Positions 52,551 to 62,387 are shown, counted from the stretch's first letter. The stretch is DNA of 64,000 nucleotides from Methanosarcina thermophila TM-1 (GCF_000969885.1 NZ_CP009501.1:682001-746000), one strand, 5' to 3'. Notes: generated from the sequence alone by a model not told the origin. A program made the numbers and translations.

Positions 52551-53294
52551 ATGATGTTTAATAAGCAGATCTTTACAATTCTTATCCTTTCTCTTTCACT
52601 TGCTCTTGCAGGGAGCGGGTGCATCTCCGAAGGAGCAGAGGATAATGTCGCACAGGAAATAACCGTGGATGAGTTTTCGAATATCAGAGAGAATCCGGTA
52701 ACACCATGGAATCCCGAACCATCAGCACCTGTGATTGATCCCACAGCCTATATTGACCCCCAGGCTTCAGTCATAGGAGAGGTGACAATAGGTGCCAACG
52801 TTATGGTTTCCCCCATGGCATCTATTAGGAGTGACGAAGGAATGCCAATTTTCGTAGGAGACAGAAGCAATGTCCAGGATGGAGTTGTGCTTCATGCCCT
52901 TGAGACAATAAATGAAGAAGGCGAACCTATAGAAGACAACATTGTTGAAGTTGATGGCAAGGAATACGCAGTCTATATAGGAAATAATGTTTCGCTTGCT
53001 CATCAATCCCAGGTTCATGGTCCGGCGGCAGTAGGCGATGATACATTTATCGGTATGCAGGCTTTCGTTTTCAAGTCAAAGGTAGGGAACAACTGTGTAC
53101 TTGAGCCGAGATCGGCAGCAATCGGTGTAACCATTCCTGACGGCAGGTATATCCCGGCAGGCATGGTTGTCACTTCGCAGGCCGAAGCCGATAAGCTGCC
53201 AGAGGTCACCGATGATTACGCATACAGCCATACTAACGAAGCCGTAGTATATGTAAACGTCCACCTTGCCGAGGGTTATAAAGAAACTTCATAA
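52551..53294 (+). CDS. cam: Gamma-class carbonic anhydrase Cam
   Basis: A 247-residue precursor of the left-handed beta-helix carbonic anhydrase, which hydrates CO2 outside the membrane and is thought to assist acetate-grown methanogenesis. The mature part begins at Q35. Metal ligands are H115, H151 and H156 (mature H81, H117, H122). The acidic-loop shuttle E118, plus R93, D95, E96 and Q109, are all present. Hexapeptide repeats (ASVIGEVTIGANVMVSPMAS) build the helix. The leader carries a lipobox-like LAGSGC at C24, before the reported mature N-terminus. GGAGGAA lies four bases before ATG 52551, and a terminator follows at 53416. It looks identical to the M. thermophila enzyme as I remember it. 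Confidence 0.97.
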   Translation: MMFNKQIFTILILSLSLALAGSGCISEGAEDNVAQEITVDEFSNIRENPVTPWNPEPSAPVIDPTAYIDPQASVIGEVTIGANVMVSPMASIRSDEGMPIFVGDRSNVQDGVVLHALETINEEGEPIEDNIVEVDGKEYAVYIGNNVSLAHQSQVHGPAAVGDDTFIGMQAFVFKSKVGNNCVLEPRSAAIGVTIPDGRYIPAGMVVTSQAEADKLPEVTDDYAYSHTNEAVVYVNVHLAEGYKETS

Positions 53295-53415
53295 TACGAT
53301 GAGCTTGAAGCATAGAAGATCCGGATAAAAAATAAACTAATTAAAACAAAGAAAGCAAATTAGCTCAAATAAGGGAAATCAACTGGTAAAAATCAGGACT
53401 TTAATTAACCTGATG

Positions 53416-53453
53416 TTTACCCGGAATTCAGGTATTCTTCCTTTCCGGGTAAA
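53416..53453 (+). terminator. Hairpin terminator of cam
   Basis: A perfect 11-bp stem TTTACCCGGAA / TTCCGGGTAAA with a 16-base loop, followed by TTTCCCTTTTGCTTT. A smaller stem ATCAGG / CCTGAT precedes it (53392-53414). Confidence 0.75.
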
Positions 53454-53656
53454 TTTCCCTTTTGCTTTCGGATTCTTTCCCCAGACTAACAAAAATAGAA
53501 TTTTCCGGCTAATTCTCCTAGAATTCGATGTTTAATATATAAACTTAATTCTAAATTCGGTTCAGGATGTATAATATGAACTAGGGTTTCTATATATTAT
53601 TTAACCGGATATTTATATTGATAAAAGTAATTTTTTTAAGTTAACAGTGATAATTA

Positions 53657-54886
53657 ATGAAAATAATGCGTAGATATCTATCTTGGTTTTTAACTCTTGT
53701 ACTCCTTACCCTGCCTGCAGATGCAGAACCTATTAACGTATCCGAGTATGGAAATTTTACTGGGGAACCGGGATGGAACACAACACAGAATACTTCACAT
53801 AATTATTTTTATTCTGATTCGGGTTTAGTTTGCGTTGTTATCGGAGAGGCAGAAGGCATTGGAGAAGAGATCTATGCGGATGACTTTATAGAAAATATTA
53901 CTTTTCTTACTGACAGCCCGGAATCGGAATTATTCCCTACATGGACTCCCGATGGGAATAATATCATGTATATGGTTCACAGGGATGAAGCCGGAAATAA
54001 TGAATCGTATGTAATGAAATCAAATGGAAGCGAGATTGAGCGAACAGGAATAGGGGAAGGAAACCTTACTGGCTTTAACGATATAAATCCCAGTGGTACA
54101 GAACTAATTATAACAAAAACAATTAATTCCCAGCAAGGGCTCTACCTAGTAAGTCTGGAAAACGGGACAGTAAGCCCTATTGCAGATGATCCTGACAAAT
54201 CTGAAGGCTGGGGGGCATGGTGTCGCCTGGGAAAGAAAATCGTATATACTCAGAAATCCGGGGATTCCCCTTCACAGCTCTGGATAGTTGATAGGGATGG
54301 AAGCAATAAAACTCGGCTCGGGACTTCCGAAAACGTAGGAATGGGAAAAGACTGGTGTCCTCTTGGATTAAAAATCATTTACAGTGCCAGAAACTCAAAA
54401 GAAAAGCCTGATCTCTGGGTAATAGATTGGTATGGGACAAACCAGACTCAACTTACCGATACTCCATATGGGGAATGGAATCCCTCCTTTAGCCCTGATG
54501 GTAAAAAAATAGTATACGTTTCTGATGAAGGGGGAAAGCCTGAGATCTGGATCCGGGATATAGAGGGAAAATACAGAACCAGACTTACAAACAATATCGG
54601 CATAATTGATTCGATTCCCAGATGGAGTCCAGATGGCTCAAAAATCATTTTTACAGCACATAATCTGCAGAATACAACGGATAACTCCATAACAAACGGT
54701 TCAGATTTCAATATAGAGAATGTTTCAGATAATTCGATAAACACTGGCTCAGACATTGTTGTTATAGAGCTTGAAAACGCATCCGCGGTCTCTCCTTTGC
54801 CGGAAGTTACGAGCATCAAAATCCACTCTCCGAGTACAATCCTGGAAAATAGCGCTGTCAATATTCTCCATAACCGTAAAAAATAA
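53657..54886 (+). CDS. Exported TolB-like beta-propeller protein
   Basis: A 409-residue protein with a signal peptide (YLSWFLTLVLLTLPADAEP). From about residue 85 to 350 it has six TolB/WD40-like-PD40 repeats: ESELFPTWTPDGNNIMYM, LWIVDRDGSNKTRLGTSENV, LWVIDWYGTNQTQLTDTPYG, EWNPSFSPDGKKIVYVSDEG, IPRWSPDGSKIIFTAHN. These form a beta-propeller outside the membrane. A Ser/Asn-rich stretch and a final segment (VTSIKIHSPSTILENSAVNI) follow, with no anchor or sorting signal. TolB-like propellers are widespread in Methanosarcina surface proteins; the role is probably protein or polymer binding. The upstream 350 bases hold the cam terminator and a TATA-like TATATATTATTTAA near 53592. Confidence 0.85.
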   Translation: MKIMRRYLSWFLTLVLLTLPADAEPINVSEYGNFTGEPGWNTTQNTSHNYFYSDSGLVCVVIGEAEGIGEEIYADDFIENITFLTDSPESELFPTWTPDGNNIMYMVHRDEAGNNESYVMKSNGSEIERTGIGEGNLTGFNDINPSGTELIITKTINSQQGLYLVSLENGTVSPIADDPDKSEGWGAWCRLGKKIVYTQKSGDSPSQLWIVDRDGSNKTRLGTSENVGMGKDWCPLGLKIIYSARNSKEKPDLWVIDWYGTNQTQLTDTPYGEWNPSFSPDGKKIVYVSDEGGKPEIWIRDIEGKYRTRLTNNIGIIDSIPRWSPDGSKIIFTAHNLQNTTDNSITNGSDFNIENVSDNSINTGSDIVVIELENASAVSPLPEVTSIKIHSPSTILENSAVNILHNRKK

Positions 54887-55152
54887 AGGGGGAACTCATG
54901 TGAAGCTGGATATCTTTTCCTGACTGCGGAGAGATAAAAAAGCTGGAAGGAACAGGTTGCAGCGTAAAAATTCATCGCAAAGGAAGCCTGATCAAAAAGA
55001 ATGTCGTGAAAAAATCTAGATTATACGTGTCTATTTCTTTAATTTTCCTTTTCTATGCATTTCGCTTTTATTTCATGCCTATTTTCCGTTTTCTGCTTTT
55101 CTCTTTCCTTTTTAATCTATCTTCATTTTAACTTTTAATATTTAACGCATAA

Positions 55153-56358
55153 TTATTCATCAAGCCCTTTTCTTCCGAAAATGTAATTCGCAACCCGAAT
55201 GGCATCTCTATCTCCTGTTTCCTTTTCAGGAGAATCGCTCAGTTTTACAACAGGAATGCCGTCAATGCTGTGCAACTTTATCACCATGTTAAGAGGAGGG
55301 CTTTCCCGGAAGAAATCCGAATTATTGGTAAGGCTTGTGCCAATGCCGAAACTGCAGTTAATTTTGCCTTCACAATATCTTTTAAGCTGAATTGCCATAT
55401 CCGTATTAAGGGCATCACTGAAAACAATTAACTTTTTCATGGGGTCAATACCCATTTTCCGATAATGTTCTATCACAGCATCCACAAAGTCATAAGGGTC
55501 TCCACTGTCGTGCCTGAAACCATCGTAAATTTTTGATAACCTCAGATCCATATCTTTAAAGAAAGCTTTTGAGCCAAATGTATCAGTTAATGCAATTGCC
55601 AGGTCACCATTATAGACATTTACCCAGTTATCAAAAGCGAAACGGTTAGCATATCTTAACCCTACAAGCGCTGACGTGCCCATAATCCACTCATGCCCGA
55701 CTGTACCTATGGGTTTCAGGTTATATTTTTTGGCAAAATATACATTACTTGTTCCTATAAGGGTTTTTATGCCAGCGAGAGTTTTTATCACACGGTCATG
55801 AATTTCAGAACTTCTTCTCCTGCGAGTTCCAAATTCTGAAAAGAGGCAGTTGTTTTCTTCAAGGATTTTCCCCATCTCAAAAATCCTGTTCTCATAAGCA
55901 GCTAGAACTGATTCGGGAGTGCGACCATCTTCGGAATCCCCTTTCCATGCTTTTTCAATGATCGTGAAATAGAGTTCTGAAACCGCAGCCATAAGTACGA
56001 TTTCCCAGAGAATTGTACTGTGCCAGGGACCCTTTATGTGGATATCGAGATCTTTTTCTTCGGTAAGGCAGACTTTTACCTCATGCGGCTTGAAGCGGAA
56101 ATTTTTAAGATATTCAAGGTACATGGGCTTCAGGTAAGGACAGTGTTCAGAAAGCCAGTTGTACTCTTCTTCCGTTAGCGCTAACTTCGGGAGATCTTCG
56201 TTTATGACCCTCTTCAGTTCTTCTACGAATTCCGCAGAAAAACGCTGAGTACCTCGGTTTATAAACCGGTATTCGGCTTGTGCTTTAGGAAAAAGTTCAA
56301 GCACTGCAAGCTGCATGGTGAATTTATAAAGGTCGTTATCGAGTATGGATTGTATCAC
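55153..56358 (-). CDS. pncB: Nicotinate phosphoribosyltransferase
   Basis: A 401-residue enzyme that converts nicotinate and PRPP to nicotinate mononucleotide in NAD salvage. It opens with the family motif [20 protein letters not shown] and [57 protein letters not shown] and [13 protein letters not shown] are the conserved active-site segments, with the phosphohistidine region GHEW. The length matches the PncB family (about 400). The start is GTG 56358, with GGAAGA upstream. A 590-base spacer lies between it and the divergent PfpI gene. Confidence 0.95.
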   Translation of the reverse strand: MIQSILDNDLYKFTMQLAVLELFPKAQAEYRFINRGTQRFSAEFVEELKRVINEDLPKLALTEEEYNWLSEHCPYLKPMYLEYLKNFRFKPHEVKVCLTEEKDLDIHIKGPWHSTILWEIVLMAAVSELYFTIIEKAWKGDSEDGRTPESVLAAYENRIFEMGKILEENNCLFSEFGTRRRRSSEIHDRVIKTLAGIKTLIGTSNVYFAKKYNLKPIGTVGHEWIMGTSALVGLRYANRFAFDNWVNVYNGDLAIALTDTFGSKAFFKDMDLRLSKIYDGFRHDSGDPYDFVDAVIEHYRKMGIDPMKKLIVFSDALNTDMAIQLKRYCEGKINCSFGIGTSLTNNSDFFRESPPLNMVIKLHSIDGIPVVKLSDSPEKETGDRDAIRVANYIFGRKGLDE

Positions 56359-56948
56359 TGAAGGTCTTCCTGTAGCGTTTTAGATCACTTATAAAGCAAA
56401 CTTGTCTTTTTACACTTCTATTAAATTGCATTTTTAGCTGCAAATATATAACCACTTTATTTTTAAAATTTCTGACCCCCGGGTAGTGCCTGAAAATGAA
56501 GTAAAGCTTTCTCTATTAAACATGGGAAATTGTGGATACTTCTTACCGCCAAATAGATAATTACCGGAAAAGAAAATACCTATTCCGGAGATTAATTTTG
56601 ATAGAATTTGGGGAAATGGAAAGGGAAGTAAAATTCGCAATAAAATGTGTACATAATTGCAGACCTCAAACAGGCTCTTGAAGCAATCTAAACCTGCCAG
56701 GCAGGACCGCTTTACCTATTTTATTTTCAAAACCAGACAAGGTATATGTGTTGCAGGAACAATCTTTCATCCGCAAATCAATATAAAATTCAATCTGAAA
56801 ATTAAATCTGTAAATCAAACCTGTAAAATTCTGAAAAATCGAACTGTAATAGATTCGGAAAGTTAAACCTGTAAATTAAATCTGAGAACTAAATCTATAA
56901 TATTTAAACGCAAGATAAGCTGTAACATTAAACTCGGGGGGAACTCAT
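56359..56948. other. Divergent spacer with AAATCTGTAAA-like repeats
   Basis: About 590 AT-rich bases. From 56785 to 56900 short phrases (AAATCTG, TAAATCAAACCTGTAAA, GTTAAACCTGTAAATTAAATC) recur loosely. No gene is recognised. Confidence 0.45.
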
Positions 56949-57452
56949 ATGAAAGCACTTATATTCGGAGCCGATGGTTTTGAAGATCTTGAACTTTTCT
57001 ACCCATATCACCGCCTGAAAGAAGAAGGAATTACAACGCACATAGCCTCAATGAAGAAGGGTCCGATAAAAGGAAAGCAGGGGTATGAAATCAACGCTGA
57101 TGTCGCCTTTAAGGACGTAAACCCTGCAGATTACGATATTCTCGTGATCTCCGGAGGAAAAGGACCCGAAAAAATGAGGCTTGATGAGAGCGCTCTTGAG
57201 ATTGTAAGGCATTTTTTCAAAGAAAACAAACCTGTTGCTGCAATCTGCCACGGTCCTCAGGTTCTTATCTCCGCAGGCGTCATAAAAGGCAGGAAAGCAA
57301 CCTGCTGGATAGGCATAAGGGATGATATTATAGCTGCAGGAGCACTCTATGAAGACAAAGAGGTTGTCATAGACGGTAACTTAGTATCCTCAAGAAGCCC
57401 TGCTGACCTTCATGCCTTTGGAAGAGAGATGATTAAACTGTTGAGTAAATAA
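56949..57452 (+). CDS. PfpI/DJ-1 family protein
   Basis: A 167-residue protein of the PfpI branch of the DJ-1/ThiJ superfamily, cytoplasmic. The nucleophile C100 lies in AAICHGPQ with H101 next to it. E12 (GFEDLEL), the GGKGPEKMR loop and SSRSPADLHAF complete the family pattern. PfpI homologs have been described as intracellular proteases and as glyoxalase/deglycase-like repair enzymes; which applies here is not decided. ATG 56949 has GGGGGAAC upstream. A T-rich hairpin lies about 30 bases past the stop. Confidence 0.92.
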   Translation: MKALIFGADGFEDLELFYPYHRLKEEGITTHIASMKKGPIKGKQGYEINADVAFKDVNPADYDILVISGGKGPEKMRLDESALEIVRHFFKENKPVAAICHGPQVLISAGVIKGRKATCWIGIRDDIIAAGALYEDKEVVIDGNLVSSRSPADLHAFGREMIKLLSK

Positions 57453-57482
57453 TAGAAATGCTAAGATAAATGGAAAAGAAGT

Positions 57483-57533
57483 TTTGAGAAATCAAAGCTT
57501 TAATTCCAAAAATTTGTCTCAAATTTTACTTTT
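57483..57533 (+). terminator. Weak hairpin terminator after the PfpI gene
   Basis: TTTGAGA (57483-57489) pairs with TCTCAAA (57517-57523), with a 27-base loop, followed by TTTTACTTTTTT. The long loop makes it a modest candidate. Confidence 0.4.
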
Positions 57534-57564
57534 TTCTATCCTTCTATACCAAACCGTTAATCTG

Positions 57565-57595
57565 CAACCCTTTTACGAAAAGGCTTGACCGAAAA
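57565..57595 (-). repeat. Dispersed 31-nt hairpin repeat, copy B (reverse)
   Basis: On the minus strand TTTTCGGT precedes the stem CAAGCCTTTT / AAAAGGGTTG (one mismatch) with a three-base loop. It is the same unit as at 10780-10810 and 61179-61236 but inverted. Confidence 0.7.
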
Positions 57596-57680
57596 TACTG
57601 TTTTTTATCAAACTTTTTCTTAAAAAACTCGGGCAGGGCAGTTATTATTTAAATACCGTGGGTTATATTGTACTATCAGG

Positions 57681-58811
57681 ATGATAGACGAAGCGTTGAG
57701 GGCTTTTAAGGAGCTTGACTCAAAGGATTTCAGAATCCTTACTGGTATTGAAACCGGAATGAAGCATTTTGAATGGGTGCCAATTGAAGAACTGAATAAG
57801 TACACCAGACTGCCCTTTGAAAAGCTGGAGTACAGGCTAAGGAAACTTGCCCGGTATAAGCTTGTGGTAAGGACTACCCAGCCATATGAAGGTTATCAGA
57901 TTTACTTCGAAGGATACGATGCACTTGCTCTCAATGCCCTTGTCAAAAGGAAAAGTATCAGTGCGATAGGGGATGAAATCGGAGTAGGAAAGGAATCAGT
58001 CATTTATGAAGCGATCCTGCCGCCCGAGCTTGCAATTGGAGAGCCTGTTCCAGTTGTGATCAAATTTCACAGAGAAGGAAGGACCAGTTTCAAGCAGGTA
58101 AAGCGGGTGCGTGAACATTTGGGAGACAGAGAGCATTTTTCCTGGATCTATGCAGCCCGGCTTGCTGCCCAGCGGGAGTATGACATTATGGTTATGCTGT
58201 ATCCCAAAGTTTCAATCCCGAAGCCTATTGACCATAACAGGCATGCTATAGTCATGGAACTTGCAAAGGGTAGCCTGCTCTCAAAAACGAAACTTCTTGA
58301 CCCCGAATGGTACCTGGATGAAATCCTCAAGCAGGTGAAGATTACCTATTCCCTGGGAGTCATCCACGCCGATTTAAGTGAATACAATATTTTTGCTTCT
58401 GAAGATGGGGTCCAGCTTATCGACTGGCCACAATATATCACTCTTGAACACCCTCACGCTGACGAAATCCTCGAAAGGGACGTTTCAAATATACTGGCTC
58501 ACTTCTTCCGGAAGTACGGAATTAAAAGAGAGCTTGATGAAACAATCAGGGAGATAAAGAACCAGGCAGCCAGATACACAGAAGGCGAAGAAATTAGGGA
58601 CCTTAGTACTGTAGAGAAGCTTGATCTTGAAGAAGCCCTGGAAGAAGAGTCCTTTGAAGAGAATATTTTTCAGGATGAGGATTTTGAAGTCGAAAATCTC
58701 GAGGCAGAAGAATTTGAAGCTGAGGAATTCGAGGCTGAGGAGATTGAAGCCGAGGAAGCTGAAGCCAAGAAAACTGAAGCCGAGAAAACTGAAACAAAAG
58801 ACTTAAAATAA
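57681..58811 (+). CDS. rio2: RIO2-type protein kinase
   Basis: A 376-residue serine kinase of the RIO2 family, required for late maturation of the small ribosomal subunit in archaea and eukaryotes. An N-terminal winged helix (RILTGIETGMKHFEWVPIEE, LEYRLRKLARYKLV) precedes the atypical kinase domain. That domain has a short P-loop (GVGKESVIYEAIL), VVIKFHREGRTSF, the catalytic HADLSEYNIF and the metal-binding LIDWPQ. Residues from about 316 to the end form an acidic tail with in-frame repeats of EAEEFEAEE type, ending in KKTEAEKTE. The tail is longer than in many homologs and probably unstructured. The ATG has only CAGG upstream. Confidence 0.95.
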   Translation: MIDEALRAFKELDSKDFRILTGIETGMKHFEWVPIEELNKYTRLPFEKLEYRLRKLARYKLVVRTTQPYEGYQIYFEGYDALALNALVKRKSISAIGDEIGVGKESVIYEAILPPELAIGEPVPVVIKFHREGRTSFKQVKRVREHLGDREHFSWIYAARLAAQREYDIMVMLYPKVSIPKPIDHNRHAIVMELAKGSLLSKTKLLDPEWYLDEILKQVKITYSLGVIHADLSEYNIFASEDGVQLIDWPQYITLEHPHADEILERDVSNILAHFFRKYGIKRELDETIREIKNQAARYTEGEEIRDLSTVEKLDLEEALEEESFEENIFQDEDFEVENLEAEEFEAEEFEAEEIEAEEAEAKKTEAEKTETKDLK

Positions 58812-59109
58812 CAGGATTACGAGAAAGCTGCATCAAAAACAACTGAGTTGACGCTTATATCCCTCAGCTAATGGGTCAGGGTTTTACGCCTCGCAATAAA
58901 CCGATTTTGTTTTCATCAAAACTCAGATTAAAAAACAGATCTGAAGACAGAGAATTCCAGAATGGGCAAACAATAGAGTATATTCTGACTACTTTGTCTT
59001 ATAAAAAAGCGTGAGATAACTTTAGAAATCAGATAAATAAATAGATTTATATAGTAAAAAGCAGGTACAGTTAAATATATATTCTACAAAAAATAAAATA
59101 TAGACGCTC

Positions 59110-61092
59110 ATGCAAAAAAGGATTATCTATGGAATTGATATTGCCCGGGGCTCTTCCAGGGCAAAGGAACTTCCCAGATATGCACTTGCTATCCTAAAGG
59201 ATGGTGAAGTTTCCCATCAAACTATGCTCCGTCGCCAGAAGATCTTAAACATGATCCAGAAGGAAAGGCCGGAGATAATAGCTGTTGATAATATTTTCGA
59301 GCTTGCAGCCGATAGGAAAGAGCTCCTTTCCCTTATGGAACGACTGCCTGAAGGAGTTAAACTTGTTCAGGTCACAGGTGGGCTGCATCCTGAACCGCTT
59401 ATCAGGCTTGCACGAAAACATGGTTTTTCTTTTGATCCTGAAAACCCGAATGAAGAGGCTGAAGCATGTGCCCGCCTTGCGGACATGGGGGTTGGGTATG
59501 AGGTTTCCCTTTTTGAAGACATCACAAAGATTAAAGTCAGCAGAGCCCGTTCCCTTGGAAGGGGAGGCTGGAGCCAGAATCGGTACCGTAGGAAGGTACA
59601 CGGAGCTGTACTGCAAAGGAGCAGAGAGATAGAAAATATCCTGAGAGATTTATCCAGGGAAAAAGGCATCAGATTCGAAGCCGTAAATGTAAAAGGCTTC
59701 GGAGGCTATGTCAGGTCTGAATTCACTGTTTATGCAAAACGCGGAGAGATACCAATACATTCAATGGCAAGTAATGATGCTCAGGTAATTGTAAGAAGCG
59801 TTGAACGCGATAAAATTCGGTATGTTCCTCTTAAACCGAAGGACACGAGGCGTAAATTTACAATCGTGGGAATTGACCCTGGAACAACCGTAGGTATAGC
59901 CATCCTCTCACTTGACGGAGAGCTTCTCTACTTGAAAAGCTTCAGAGGAATAGCACCCGATGAGGTGGTCAAACTGATTGCAGAATATGGAAAACCTGCA
60001 GTCATTGCCAGTGATGTAACTCCTATGCCGAGCTCGGTTGAGAAAATTAGAAGGAGTTTCAATGCTGTGCCTGCAAGTCCTGGGATCGAAGTTTCTGCCG
60101 AGGAAAAAATTGCACTTGGGAAGACCTTTGGCTACTCCAATGACCACGAAAGGGATGCACTGACTGCGGCTCTCCTTACTTACAGGAGTTACAAGAATAT
60201 TTTTACCCGGATTGAAAAGAAAGCTCCGCAGAATGCCGATGTCGAGCTGATAAAATTCCACGTAATCCATGGAGTTCCAATAGAGGCTGCAATTGAAAAA
60301 GTCCAGGCTTCAGGTGAGCCTGAGAAATCAAAGCCAAAAGAGCGTGCTGAAAAGCCTGAGGAAAAGGCAATTGATGAAACCCTCCTGAAAATGAGGGAAA
60401 CTATCCAGCGACAGAGCGAACAGATTCAGCATCTGCAGGAATACCTTGAGGAATTAAAAGAAGAACTGATCGCAAAAGACAGGAAAATCTCAAAACTTGA
60501 GTCAAGGCTGAATAGCTTCAAAAAGGAAGCCTACAAAGAAATTCGGAAATCAAAAGAAATCCAGAACCGGGATGAGATCATTGAAAGCTTGAAAAAAGAG
60601 GTAAGCAAAAAAAACAAAACCATAAAAGAGCTGCGGCGCAGAAGCAATAAACTGCGTAAAATCCAGAAGATGGAAGTCCGCGGCGAAGGTACAGCTGTCA
60701 AAGTCATTGCTGCCTTTACGAAGGAATCCATCGCCGAGACAAAGGAAAAATACGGGCTTAAAACAGGTGATGTGGTCTTTCTGGAAAACCCCAGTGGAGG
60801 CGGGGCTGCAACAGCTCAGATTCTTGTAGATGCCGGAGTCCGTGCCGTACTCATTCCAGAGGATATTTCACACGCAGCCAGTGAGACCTTCTTCAAAGGG
60901 GATGTGCCGGTTTTAAAAGGCATTCCGCTAGAAAGAGCTGAAGACTTCGCAATGGTTGAACCCGAAACCCTAAAAGCTGCAATCGCAGCCTGGGAAAAAG
61001 AAGCCGACGAAAAACGACACAAAGCCAAACAGGACGAACTGCAAAGCCTCTTTGAAGAGTATAAAAGTGAAAGGCGCAGAGGCCTGGTTTAA
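59110..61092 (+). CDS. DUF460/COG2433 protein with RNase H-like domains and coiled coil
   Basis: A 660-residue conserved archaeal protein of unknown function. The first part (RIIYGIDIARGSSRAKELPR) and a second segment around residue 250 (FTIVGIDPGTTVGIAILSLD) both resemble RNase H-fold nuclease cores, with GID-x-G acids and HERDALTAALLTYR. Residues about 415-540 are a long coiled coil (IQRQSEQIQHLQEYLEELKE). A compact C-terminal domain ends it (VVFLENPSGGGAATAQILVD). A role in DNA or RNA processing is likely but unproven. It lies after RIO2 and before UPF0280, separated by about 300 and 200 bases. Confidence 0.88.
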   Translation: MQKRIIYGIDIARGSSRAKELPRYALAILKDGEVSHQTMLRRQKILNMIQKERPEIIAVDNIFELAADRKELLSLMERLPEGVKLVQVTGGLHPEPLIRLARKHGFSFDPENPNEEAEACARLADMGVGYEVSLFEDITKIKVSRARSLGRGGWSQNRYRRKVHGAVLQRSREIENILRDLSREKGIRFEAVNVKGFGGYVRSEFTVYAKRGEIPIHSMASNDAQVIVRSVERDKIRYVPLKPKDTRRKFTIVGIDPGTTVGIAILSLDGELLYLKSFRGIAPDEVVKLIAEYGKPAVIASDVTPMPSSVEKIRRSFNAVPASPGIEVSAEEKIALGKTFGYSNDHERDALTAALLTYRSYKNIFTRIEKKAPQNADVELIKFHVIHGVPIEAAIEKVQASGEPEKSKPKERAEKPEEKAIDETLLKMRETIQRQSEQIQHLQEYLEELKEELIAKDRKISKLESRLNSFKKEAYKEIRKSKEIQNRDEIIESLKKEVSKKNKTIKELRRRSNKLRKIQKMEVRGEGTAVKVIAAFTKESIAETKEKYGLKTGDVVFLENPSGGGAATAQILVDAGVRAVLIPEDISHAASETFFKGDVPVLKGIPLERAEDFAMVEPETLKAAIAAWEKEADEKRHKAKQDELQSLFEEYKSERRRGLV

Positions 61093-61178
61093 AAATGTCC
61101 TTCTTTTAACCTCCAAACCCATTAACCTAAAGCTCTTGTGCTGAAACCGTTGCACCGCTTAACCTCGCCTCCATGCAG

Positions 61179-61236
61179 TTTTCGATAAAACCTTTTTTCA
61201 AAAGGTTTTCGCTCAAGCCTTTTTTGAAAAGGCTTG
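61179..61236 (+). repeat. Dispersed 31-nt hairpin repeat, tandem copies C1 and C2
   Basis: Two units overlap by their TTTT. Unit 1 (61179-61209) has stem AAAACCTTTT / AAAAGGTTTT; unit 2 (61206-61236) has stem CAAGCCTTTT / AAAAGGCTTG. Each has a three-base loop and TTTTCG leader. They lie 87 bases past the DUF460 gene. Confidence 0.8.
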
Positions 61237-61292
61237 TAAGCAAACAATATTTACAGCACCTTTTTTAAGTAATAAATTCTATCTGGATCAAC

Positions 61293-62054
61293 ATGTCATA
61301 TCCCGTAAAAAAGCCAGCTGAAAAACCTGACCATACCCCGATTAAAGAACATTTCCAGCTCAAGGAAACCATAGTTACTATTGCGGCTGATGACCAGGCT
61401 CATATCGAAGCTGCAAAAGAAGCGATCCGAATCCATAGAGCAGCCCTTGAGACTTACATTCTTTCCGACCCATATTTTCGGCTTACTCTTGAGCCCTATG
61501 AATGCCCGAAAAACGCTCCTGAGATTGTAAAGAGAATGGTAAAAGCCGGAAACACTATGGGAATAGGTCCGATGAGTGCGGTTGCAGGTACGATTTCGGC
61601 GCTTGCAGTGGAAGCCATGGTTGATGCGGGGGCAAAATATGCAATTGTCGACAACGGAGGAGATATCGCACTTATTAACGACAAGCCTGTGGTGGTAGGG
61701 ATTTATGCTGGACAATCTCCCATTAAAAATCTAGGTCTAATATTCGAGCCCCGACACTCGATTACAGGAGTATGCACTTCAGCAGGAACGGTTGGACCTT
61801 CAATCAGCTTTGGGATGGCGGATGCAGCAGTTGTGCTCTCAGACGATGTTTCCCTTGCAGATGCAGCTGCAACCGCTCTTGGGAATGAGGTAGGCATAGG
61901 CAAGGAATCCGTAGAGGCTTCTTTCAGAGTCGTGAAGGAGATTCCGGGATTAAGAGGGGCAGTTGTGATTCAGGGAGAATACATTGGCATGTGGGGTCAG
62001 TTGCCAAAAATTACAAGGGCTGATATCAGGTACGAACATATAACTAAAGCGTAA
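61293..62054 (+). CDS. UPF0280 (ApbE-like) protein
   Basis: A 253-residue conserved protein of the UPF0280 family, which belongs to the ApbE-like fold. Conserved segments are [58 protein letters not shown] and [20 protein letters not shown], followed by [13 protein letters not shown]. ApbE itself is a flavin transferase using FAD. In UPF0280 the D-N-G-G-D segment resembles its substrate-binding loop, but a flavin-transfer role is not shown. No signal peptide is present. GGATC lies before the ATG. A T-run (GGGCTTTTTTTAATTT) follows the stop and may terminate transcription. Confidence 0.9.
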   Translation: MSYPVKKPAEKPDHTPIKEHFQLKETIVTIAADDQAHIEAAKEAIRIHRAALETYILSDPYFRLTLEPYECPKNAPEIVKRMVKAGNTMGIGPMSAVAGTISALAVEAMVDAGAKYAIVDNGGDIALINDKPVVVGIYAGQSPIKNLGLIFEPRHSITGVCTSAGTVGPSISFGMADAAVVLSDDVSLADAAATALGNEVGIGKESVEASFRVVKEIPGLRGAVVIQGEYIGMWGQLPKITRADIRYEHITKA

Positions 62055-62387
62055 GTATTCTAAAATGGATACTCACATGAAACTTCTCAGGGCTTTTTTT
62101 AATTTGATTCTGCAAGAAGCCAGGCAAAAATATTAATACAATATCAGATTTATTTCTAAATAAATATAAATACTAATATAATATCAGATTTATTTATAAA
62201 TAAATATTAAAATTACAAAGCAGACCGACCCTGTTTTTGTAGGTATTCTATAAAATATTCTGCTAATTTACCCATTCTGCTATTTACAAGTATATCTGAA
62301 AAACTGTCTCATCTCAAAAACTAAATTACATGCTAGCAATTAAATAAATATCAAAAGGTTATCATTAATTGTGGGGAAAGATATGGA
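62055..62387. other. Spacer with 40-bp tandem duplication
   Basis: A T-run near 62092 may end the UPF0280 transcript. The duplication at 62131-62210 follows. GGGGAAAG (62373-62380) is the ribosome site for the next gene. Confidence 0.5.
62131..62210. repeat. 40-bp tandem duplication, AT-rich
   Basis: Two 40-base copies share ATATCAGATTTATTT at 62141 and 62181, with a palindromic ATTTATTT / AAATAAAT core. They lie between UPF0280 and the sensor gene. Confidence 0.85.
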
